Assembly: GCA_020635655.1 (NCBI GenBank) | Contig: JACJZI010000010.1 | Location: 92,331-156,330, forward strand | DNA: 64,000 bases | Reading direction: 5' to 3' | Origin: Flavobacteriales bacterium | Lineage (GTDB): Bacteria > Bacteroidota > Bacteroidia > Flavobacteriales_F > PHOS-HE28 | Shown here: positions 58,111 through 64,000 of the stretch, one piece after another | Layout of the letters: the number at the start of each line of letters is the position of its first letter | Position numbering within the stretch: position 1 is the first letter of the stretch | Program-made: the position numbers and the translations under genes | Notes under the pieces: generated by a model | Database searches by the model: none | The model's input: the letters and a program-made list of their open reading frames with translations, nothing else | Told to the model about the DNA's origin: nothing

Positions 58111-60933
58111 TCAGAGCGTGAACCCGATGCCGAGCGAGAAGTACGTGCCGCGACGGAAGCTGAGGATCTCCTCGTCATTGTCGTTGATGGTATCGTCCTC
58201 GTTGCTGTCCTGCATCAATCGGGTGCGCTGGTTCAGGATGTCCTGGGCGCTCAACTTCAGTTCGAAATGCTTGCCGATCCCCTTGGTCACCGTGGCGTCC
58301 AGCGTGTTCCGGGGCATCTCGTAGATGTCCGGCGTGCCGGTGGATCCCACCGCGTAGAGGCGCCGGCCGAACACGTTGTACAGGATGTTGAACTGCAGCT
58401 TGTGCTCCGGCTGTTCGTAGTAGACTCCGCCGTTCACCACGTAGGGCGACTGGCCCATCATGGGCCGTTCACTGGCCTGCCCCTTCGCCTGCTCGCCCAG
58501 CTGGACGCGGCTGTAGATGTAGGTGGCGTTCATCAACAGGCTGAAGTGGCCGAGGGCACCGCTCGCCCCCATGCTCGCCAGCGAACGCCGGAACTCCACT
58601 TCGGCGCCGACGCTCATCGCGCTCTCGGCGTTGCGGAAGGTGAAGTTCCGCGTGCCGCCCGATCCGGCGCCCGGCACGAAGTACAGCTCGATGGGATCGG
58701 TGAATTCCTTGAAGAACGCGCCGGCACTGATCGTTTCGCCGGGACCGGGGTAGAACTCCCAGCGCGCGTCCATGTTCTGGATCGTGGCGGTGCGCAGACT
58801 GTCGTTGCCCTTGAGCACGTTGTTCGTGCTGAAATCGTAGAAGCTGAAGGGGGCCAGTTCGCGGAACTCGGGTCGGTTCACGGTCATCGCATAGCCCGCA
58901 CGCACCAGCGCGCGTTCGGTGATGTTCCAGTTCGCGTTCAACGACGGCAGGATGCTCAACACCGGATCGTCCACGCGGATGCGACGATCGCCGCCGTAAG
59001 TGGCGCTGGTCAGCTCCTGTGTGTTGTGCTCGGCGCGCACGCCGGCGCTCACCGTGAAGAGCTTCGAGAAGACGAACGTGCCCGACAGATAGCCACCATA
59101 GAGGTGGTTCGCCGCCTCGTACGCATCGCTCGGGTTGGTGCCCTCTTCGAGCTTGAAGCCGGTGGTGCTGTTGATATGGTCGGCCGTGAACACCTGGTCC
59201 AGCGGCAGGTCGAGCAGGCTCTGATCGAACTGCGAGGTGCTGGCCTTCTTGAAGGACATCCAGCGCGCGTCGAAACTGCGGTCCTTGATCTCGGCGAAGC
59301 CGCCCGCGCGCAGTTTCACGCCGACCTTCGCATCGGCCTTGCCCACGCGTTGTTCGAAGTCCAGTTTGCCCGTGTAGATGTGCTCGTGCAGCTCGGAATA
59401 GAAGCGGCCCGCATCCAGCGTGCTCGCACCCGGCGGCACGATCAGCGTGTAGGGGACGTCGGCCTCCGTGGTGTGGATGTCCCGCACCGTCCGCACACGG
59501 CGGTAGTCCGGTTCCTGACCCGCCGCCAGGCCGTAGCCGAGCGTCCAGTCCACCTTGTTCACGTTGGCCTTCAGGTCATGGCTCCCGTGCAGCTGTCCAC
59601 TGTAGATGGTGCGCTGCTCATAGCGGTAGGCGTAGTTGCGGACCTGCGCCCCCCCCTCCAGGTCGCGACCCGTGCGGAGCGTGGTCTGCTCGGTGCCCTG
59701 CTGGGTGAAGAGGTTGCGGAAGTCGAGCTTGGTGCCGTTGCCGATCAGCGCGGTCCAGTTGTGCAGCGCACTGATCCGCGCCTGCTGGAAGTTGTCGTTG
59801 TCCAGGTAGCTGTAGATCGTGTCGCTGTGACCGACCTCCGGATCGTACGTGTTGTAATTGTAGTTGTTCGCGGTGTACGAGGCGCGTGTGTTGCTGTAGC
59901 TGAGCGCCGTCAGAGTGCCCCCGGTCACCTTCGCGCCGTCCTTCCCGAACCGGCGGGCCAGGAGCAGGTCGAACCGTCCATCGGGAGCGGCGGAGGACGT
60001 TTTCGTCGCCCAGTTGTTGGGCAGCGACCGGCCGGCGTTCTGAAGCACCTGGGGGTCGGTCACGGTCGCCAGGTTGGCGGGGAAGGCGTCGGGCAGTTTC
60101 CGATAGCCATCATCGAATCCGAGCGCGTCCGTGGAACTGCCCGTGCTCGTGTAGAACTTCTCGAAGGTGCTGCCCGATCGATAGCTCGTGCTCAGACCCA
60201 CCTTGGTGATGTTCTCGTTCGGCACGTTCACCGTGTAGAGCTTCACCACGCCCCCCGCGAACTCGCCGGGCAGATCGGCACTGCCGGTCTTGAAGATCAG
60301 CACGCGGTCCAGTGCACCGCTCGGCAGGATGTCGAAGCTGAACGCGCGCCGGTCGGCCTCGAGGCTGGGTGCGGTCACATCGTTCAGTTGCACCGTGTTG
60401 TACCGGTCGGCCAGGCCGCGCACCATCACGAACCGGTTCCCGATCAGCGTCACGCCGGGCACGCGTTTCACCACGTCACCGGCGCTGCGGTCCTGGCTCT
60501 TGGCGATCTGCTGCCGGCCGATGCCGTTCACCACCTGCTCGCTCTTGCGGGTCTCCATCAGCACCGCGCTCTCGGTCTCGGTGCGCCGCACGCTCACCAC
60601 TTCCACCGCCTTCATCTCCACCGCCTGCGCCTTCAGCTCGATGTCCACCGTGGTGCGCTGGCCCGCCGTCACCGTCACGTTCCGCTCCTCCGGTTGGAAG
60701 CCGACGAAGGAGACCGCCAGCACGTGTGCGCCGGGGTCGGCCGCGAAGCTGAACTTGCCGTCGAGGTCCGTGGTGGCACCGGTGGTGGTGCCTTTGATCA
60801 CCACGTTCACGAAGGGCATCGGTTGCGGCCTGCCGCCCTCGTTGGAGGTGATGGTGCCGGCGATGGTGCCCTGCTGGCCCATGGACCATAGTGCGCTCGC
60901 GGCGAAGAGAAGGGTCAGAAAGTTCCGGTACAT
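58111..60933 (-). CDS. TonB-dependent receptor with CarboxypepD_reg-like N-terminal domain
   Basis: 940 aa outer-membrane transporter. Signal peptide MYRNFLTLLFAASALWSMGQ; carboxypeptidase-regulatory-like domain at ~22-105 (GTIAGTITSNEGGRPQPMPFVNVVIKGTTTGATTDLDGKFSFAADPG); plug domain (NGIGRQQIAKSQDRSAGDVVKRVPGVTLIGNRFVMVRGLADRYNTVQLND); then a ~700-residue barrel ending RRGTYFSLGIGFTL, a typical terminal strand. The plug with VMVRGLADRYNTVQLN is that of the subfamily often found with beta-helix lipoproteins. A Pho-box-like repeat upstream suggests a phosphate-containing ligand; this is inference. No SusD partner is present. Confidence 0.93.
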   Translation of the reverse strand: MYRNFLTLLFAASALWSMGQQGTIAGTITSNEGGRPQPMPFVNVVIKGTTTGATTDLDGKFSFAADPGAHVLAVSFVGFQPEERNVTVTAGQRTTVDIELKAQAVEMKAVEVVSVRRTETESAVLMETRKSEQVVNGIGRQQIAKSQDRSAGDVVKRVPGVTLIGNRFVMVRGLADRYNTVQLNDVTAPSLEADRRAFSFDILPSGALDRVLIFKTGSADLPGEFAGGVVKLYTVNVPNENITKVGLSTSYRSGSTFEKFYTSTGSSTDALGFDDGYRKLPDAFPANLATVTDPQVLQNAGRSLPNNWATKTSSAAPDGRFDLLLARRFGKDGAKVTGGTLTALSYSNTRASYTANNYNYNTYDPEVGHSDTIYSYLDNDNFQQARISALHNWTALIGNGTKLDFRNLFTQQGTEQTTLRTGRDLEGGAQVRNYAYRYEQRTIYSGQLHGSHDLKANVNKVDWTLGYGLAAGQEPDYRRVRTVRDIHTTEADVPYTLIVPPGASTLDAGRFYSELHEHIYTGKLDFEQRVGKADAKVGVKLRAGGFAEIKDRSFDARWMSFKKASTSQFDQSLLDLPLDQVFTADHINSTTGFKLEEGTNPSDAYEAANHLYGGYLSGTFVFSKLFTVSAGVRAEHNTQELTSATYGGDRRIRVDDPVLSILPSLNANWNITERALVRAGYAMTVNRPEFRELAPFSFYDFSTNNVLKGNDSLRTATIQNMDARWEFYPGPGETISAGAFFKEFTDPIELYFVPGAGSGGTRNFTFRNAESAMSVGAEVEFRRSLASMGASGALGHFSLLMNATYIYSRVQLGEQAKGQASERPMMGQSPYVVNGGVYYEQPEHKLQFNILYNVFGRRLYAVGSTGTPDIYEMPRNTLDATVTKGIGKHFELKLSAQDILNQRTRLMQDSNEDDTINDNDEEILSFRRGTYFSLGIGFTL

Positions 60934-61009
60934 CGCGTTCGCGTCGGGCGTTCAGGGCCTTTCGCGTGGCAAAAGTCCCTGTCACCTGTTACCGGGTGCT
61001 TCATGGATC

Positions 61010-61026
61010 GTTAATTCATTGTTAGG
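61010..61026 (-). promoter_or_regulatory. Candidate Pho box upstream of the TonB receptor gene
   Basis: GTTAAT (61010-61015) and GTTAGG (61021-61026), period 11; on the coding strand CCTAAC and ATTAAC. One unit deviates (TAGG for TAAG). A near-consensus -7 box (GACTTTTG, minus strand, 60970-60977) follows 33 nt closer to the gene, a spacing like that in front of the DUF47 gene. Confidence 0.45.
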
Positions 61027-61143
61027 GGTTCAACTCCGGATAACATTGGCTTTCCACGGGTCGGGCCCACCGGCGAACGGTCGACCGACCATACTTTGCA
61101 CCGCTATCTTGCGTTCCCTTCGCGTTCATCCACCGCCCCTGGC

Positions 61144-62190
61144 ATGACCAAGCCTTCGATCCTTCTGGCTTTCGCCTGTGCCCTGACCATGTCCGTGAAG
61201 GCCCAGCTGGGCGGGCAGTCGGCTTTTCATGTGCTCGATATCCCCTCGTCCGCCCGGGTGTCGGCCCTGGGAGGCACCTATCCGGCCCTGATGGACGATG
61301 ACCTGAACCTGGGCATCTTCAACCCGGCCCTGCTGAACGCATCCATGTCGAAGCAGGTCGCGCTCAGCTACCTGCCCTACTTCGATGGCATCCAGCTCGG
61401 GTTCGGCTCCTACGCCCATCATTTCGACAGCATCCGGACGACCTTCTCCGGAACGGTCCAGTTCCTGGATTATGGCACGTTCGATCGCACCGACGAGACC
61501 GGTGCCGAACTGGGCACATTCCATGCGGGCGAGTACGTGTTCCAGGTCGGCGCCGCACACCCCATCGACAGCCTGTTCTCCGTGGGCGCCAACGTCAAGT
61601 TCATCACCTCGCAGCTCGCCGGCTACAACAGCACCGCCTGGGCCCTGGACCTGGGTGGGGTCTTCGCCAAGCCCATCAAGGGCATCACCATCGCGGTGCT
61701 CCTGCGCAACATCGGCTACCAGACCTCCAGCTACACGGACCAGCGGGAGGAACTGCCGTTCAATGCCGAGCTGGGCATCACCTACAAATTCAGGCACGCG
61801 CCGTTCCGCCTGGGGTTGGTCTATGAGAACATCCAGCAATGGGACCTGTCCTATGACGATCCCGTGCAACAGGCCACCATCGACCCGACGACCGGCGAGA
61901 CCATCATCAAGAAGACCACCTTCGGCCAGAAGCTCACCTACCACCTGGTGCCGAGCGCGGAGGTCGTCTTCGGCCGGTATTTCATGGCGCGGCTCGGGTT
62001 CAACTTCCGACGCAGGCACGAATTGCAGGTCGAGGGCAAACCCGGCATCGCCGGACTTTCGTTCGGTCTCGGTCTGCGCGTGAGCAAGTTCCATCTGAGC
62101 TATGGGTTTGCGAAGTACCACCTGGCCGGGATCAGCAACACCATCACGCTTTCGACCCACTTCAGCGACTTCAAGCGGAAGGCCGGTTAA
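61144..62190 (+). CDS. porQ: Type IX secretion system protein PorQ
   Basis: 348 aa from the ATG at 61144 with signal peptide (KPSILLAFACALTMSVKAQ). The family opening GGQSAFHVLDIPSSARVSALGGTYPALMDDDLNLGIFNPALLN is clear and is followed by barrel strands to the end (VSKFHLSYGFAKYHLAGISNTITLSTHF), a FadL-like barrel. In Porphyromonas, PorQ works with PorU, PorV and PorZ to process and attach T9SS cargo at the cell surface. The porQ-cmk neighbourhood is common in Bacteroidota. A TATCTTGC box lies at 61105-61112. Confidence 0.9.
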   Translation: MTKPSILLAFACALTMSVKAQLGGQSAFHVLDIPSSARVSALGGTYPALMDDDLNLGIFNPALLNASMSKQVALSYLPYFDGIQLGFGSYAHHFDSIRTTFSGTVQFLDYGTFDRTDETGAELGTFHAGEYVFQVGAAHPIDSLFSVGANVKFITSQLAGYNSTAWALDLGGVFAKPIKGITIAVLLRNIGYQTSSYTDQREELPFNAELGITYKFRHAPFRLGLVYENIQQWDLSYDDPVQQATIDPTTGETIIKKTTFGQKLTYHLVPSAEVVFGRYFMARLGFNFRRRHELQVEGKPGIAGLSFGLGLRVSKFHLSYGFAKYHLAGISNTITLSTHFSDFKRKAG

Positions 62191-62195
62191 TTTCG
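62188..62195 (+). promoter_or_regulatory. TAATTTCG box overlapping the porQ stop, before cmk
   Basis: The octamer shares its first three bases with the porQ TAA stop and lies 7 nt before the cmk ATG. As a TAnnTTTG variant it could start a near-leaderless cmk transcript inside the porQ-cmk unit. Confidence 0.4.
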
Positions 62196-62202
62196 TCCCA
62201 TC

Positions 62203-62916
62203 ATGGACGGACCGCCGCGCATCAACATCGCCGTCGACGGTTTCTCGTCCTGTGGCAAGAGCACACTGGCCAAGCAGCTGGCCCACCAACTCGGGTACAC
62301 CTACATCGATAGCGGCGCCATGTACCGCGCCGTGGCACTCTTCGTGATCGAGAACGGCCTGGTGCATGAGGGCCGCCTGGAACGCGAGGCCCTGTTGGCC
62401 CGGTTGGACGACATCCGGATCCATTTCGAACATGATCCGGATTCGGGGAGGAGCATCACCCTGCTGAACGGCCGCAACGTGGAGAGGCAGATCCGGGGCA
62501 TGGAGGTGAGCCGCTACGTCACGCTGGTGAGCCCCGTTCCCGAAGTGCGCGCCAAACTGGTGAAGCTGCAGCAGCACATGGGCGAAGGTCGCGGTGTGGT
62601 GATGGATGGCCGTGACATCGGTACCGTCGTGTTCCCCGACGCGGATGTGAAGCTCTACATGACCGCCCGCCCGGAAGTGCGCGCCCGGCGCCGTTTCCGG
62701 GAACTGAAGGCCAGGGGCGTGGAGGTGGACTACGCCAGCGTGCTGGAGAACATCGAACGCCGTGACGAGGACGATACCAAGCGTGCTGCCGATCCCCTGA
62801 TCAAGGCGCCCGATGCCATCGAGATCGACAACAGCGACCTCACCGAGCAGGAACAGTTCGCGCTGGCCATGGAAGCGGTGGAGAAGGTGTTGGCCGGCGG
62901 TGTGAAGCGGACGTGA
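62203..62916 (+). CDS. cmk: Cytidylate kinase
   Basis: 237 aa. Phosphorylates CMP and dCMP with ATP. P-loop INIAVDGFSSCGKSTLAKQLA with Lys in GKST; then LGYTYIDSGAMYRAVALFVIENG, the CMP-binding entry; VVMDGRDIGTVVFPDADVKLYMTA (conserved DGRDIGT); and the lid region RRRFRELKARG...RDEDDTKRAADPL. Length and motif set are normal for bacterial Cmk. It starts 12 bp after porQ. Confidence 0.97.
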   Translation: MDGPPRINIAVDGFSSCGKSTLAKQLAHQLGYTYIDSGAMYRAVALFVIENGLVHEGRLEREALLARLDDIRIHFEHDPDSGRSITLLNGRNVERQIRGMEVSRYVTLVSPVPEVRAKLVKLQQHMGEGRGVVMDGRDIGTVVFPDADVKLYMTARPEVRARRRFRELKARGVEVDYASVLENIERRDEDDTKRAADPLIKAPDAIEIDNSDLTEQEQFALAMEAVEKVLAGGVKRT

Positions 62917-62989
62917 GCGGGGCCGGGGAAGCAGGGAGAGGTCCTTCAGCTGGCGTTCTCGAACTTCGATCGCCGAACACCGCAGCACC

Positions 62990-63550
62990 ATGCCCATCCG
63001 TCCGGACCACTTCTTCTACCTGCTGGGCGCATCCGAGCTCGCCCTGCTGCTGTTCAAGCGATCGGGACCACGGCGGTCGGGCGCCGACCGGGGTTCGCTC
63101 GCGGCGATCTGGGGTGTGATCGGGCTCTCCCTCTTCATGGCCATCTGGATCGCCGTGCAACACCGGTACGGCCGGATGGCACCGGGCTACCGGACCTATG
63201 TGCCGGGCGTGGTCCTGTTCATCCTGGGGATCGCCCTGCGCTGGTGGTCCATCATCCACCTGGGCCGTTGGTTCACCGTGGATGTGACGGTATCGGCGGA
63301 CCAGCGCATCGTGGATGACGGTCCGTACCGGTTTATCCGGCATCCCAGCTACACCGGTGCGCTGGTCTATTTCCTGGGCGCCGGCCTGCTGCTGGACAAT
63401 TGGATCTCGCTCTTGGTGCTGATGGTGCCGATCACCGGCATCTTCCTCCGGCGCATCCGGATCGAGGAGGCGGCCCTGGTGGATGCCCTGGGCCAGGCCT
63501 ATGTGACCTACATGGCCCGGACGAAGCGGCTGGTGCCGTTCGTCTATTGA
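62990..63550 (+). CDS. ICMT-like membrane methyltransferase family protein
   Basis: 186 aa with about four to five hydrophobic segments. The C-terminal half has the isoprenylcysteine carboxyl methyltransferase/PEMT signature: VLFILGIALRWWSIIHLGRWFTVDVTV, DDGPYRFIRHPSYTGALVYFLGAGLLL and IEEAALVDALGQAYVTYMARTKRLVPFVY. RxxRHPxYxG is the SAM-binding motif. Bacterial members methylate unknown small or lipid substrates. The gene starts 73 bp after cmk and converges on ispH with 6 bp between stops. Confidence 0.88.
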   Translation: MPIRPDHFFYLLGASELALLLFKRSGPRRSGADRGSLAAIWGVIGLSLFMAIWIAVQHRYGRMAPGYRTYVPGVVLFILGIALRWWSIIHLGRWFTVDVTVSADQRIVDDGPYRFIRHPSYTGALVYFLGAGLLLDNWISLLVLMVPITGIFLRRIRIEEAALVDALGQAYVTYMARTKRLVPFVY

Positions 63551-63556
63551 GCGGGA

Positions 63557-64000
63557 TCAGCCCAGGAGCGCATGCACCACCTGCTCCGGGTCCTTCGCGC
63601 CATCCACCAGCCCCAGCACCTTCAGCATCACTTTGTCCAGCAGGGTATCCGGGCAGCTGGCGCCGCTGGTCAGGATCACGGTCACCGGGCGTCCGTGAGG
63701 CAGCCAGTCCGTGGTGGTGTGCCGGGTCTGGTCCGAGGGGTCGAAATGGCGGATGGTGGCGGCATCCACGATCTCCTGGTCGCCGTTGATGAAGTAGGTG
63801 GGGAACTTCTCCGCCAGCAATTCGACCAGGTGGCTGGTGTTGCTGCTGTTGTATCCACCGACGACCAGGGCCAGGTCGGCATCCGCCTTCAACAGCTCGT
63901 AGGTCGCATCCTGGTTGTCGTTGGTGGCATAGCAGAGCGTGTCGCGCGTGTCGGCGAAATGCGTGCCGATGGCCCCGGTGCCGTACTTCTCCACCATCAC
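63557..64000 (-). CDS. ispH: 4-hydroxy-3-methylbut-2-enyl diphosphate reductase (IspH), C-terminal part
   Basis: 147 residues to the stop; the frame continues beyond the right edge, so the N-terminal half with the first FeS-cluster Cys is missing here. Seen are DTRDTLCYATNDNQDATYEL (second cluster Cys), LALVVGGYNSSNTSHLVELL with the substrate-binding Ser-Asn-Thr residues and VILTSGASCPDTLLDKVML with the third Cys. Last enzyme of the MEP pathway, making IPP and DMAPP using a 4Fe-4S cluster. The first visible Met is internal. cmk and ispH are frequent neighbours in Bacteroidota. Confidence 0.95.
   Translation of the reverse strand: MMVEKYGTGAIGTHFADTRDTLCYATNDNQDATYELLKADADLALVVGGYNSSNTSHLVELLAEKFPTYFINGDQEIVDAATIRHFDPSDQTRHTTTDWLPHGRPVTVILTSGASCPDTLLDKVMLKVLGLVDGAKDPEQVVHALLG

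Noticed and set aside
58063..60891. Long open frame (over 900 codons) on the plus strand
   Set aside because: Antisense to the TonB receptor; composition and lack of motifs mark it as a shadow.
61092..61099. TACTTTGC upstream of porQ as a -7 box
   Set aside because: The spacing between TA and TTTG is one base short of the consensus; the TATCTTGC at 61105 fits at least as well.

Overview
The window reads as chromosome of a high-GC member of the Bacteroidota, most likely order Flavobacteriales. The evidence is a set of secreted proteins with type IX secretion (T9SS) style C-termini, a PorQ gene next to cmk and ispH, a SusC/CarboxypepD-type TonB-dependent receptor, Bacteroidota families (DUF3667, DUF2330, DUF4468, probably DUF5362), and start-proximal boxes matching the Bacteroidota -7 promoter element TAnnTTTG. 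No tRNA, rRNA, CRISPR array, insertion sequence or prophage was seen.

Layout. 1-5 kb (minus strand): end of an exopolysaccharide locus with a Wzc-like copolymerase (cut by the window edge), an OPX export lipoprotein, a GT4 glycosyltransferase and an asparagine-synthetase-type amidotransferase. 5-7.7 kb: dihydrolipoyl dehydrogenase and two small membrane proteins. 7.8-13.3 kb: three large secreted proteins (IgGFc-binding-like, leucine-rich, beta-propeller-like) separated by short palindromic repeat elements. 13.5-19 kb: MDR oxidoreductase, Crp/Fnr regulator, four-helix-bundle protein, PaaZ and pirin. 19-27.2 kb: a barrel-like protein, a Kelch protein, a sulfatase-fold/GDPD gene pair, a pirin gene fragment, and two secreted proteins that share a C-terminal cassette with the leucine-rich protein at 9.6 kb. 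27.2-32.3 kb: three adjacent genes broken by many frameshifts, either a sequence-quality problem or real decay. 32.3-50 kb: GNAT, a TPR-adenylate cyclase, a T9SS propeller protein, DUF3667, prolyl oligopeptidase, several two-component proteins, a NYN-cold-shock fusion, RnfD plus DUF2330, a Kef-type antiporter and DUF1003. 50-64 kb: PaaY-like hexapeptide protein, a PhoU-like/Pit phosphate uptake pair, a GlmU-like transferase, Lon, a beta-helix lipoprotein with a TonB receptor, PorQ, Cmk, an ICMT-like protein and the C-terminal part of IspH.

Two themes tie genes together. First, secretion: PorQ belongs to T9SS, and about eight window proteins look like its cargo. Three of these share a C-terminal cassette of about 230-250 residues ending in two dockerin-like loops instead of an ordinary sorting domain. 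Second, phosphate: TTAA-type direct repeats with an exact 11-bp period (the geometry of a Pho box) lie upstream of the PhoU-like/Pit pair, the beta-helix lipoprotein and the TonB receptor, which suggests one phosphate-responsive regulon. Several genes also have a TAnnTTTG-like box only 4-15 nt before the start codon, which points to very short or absent mRNA leaders.
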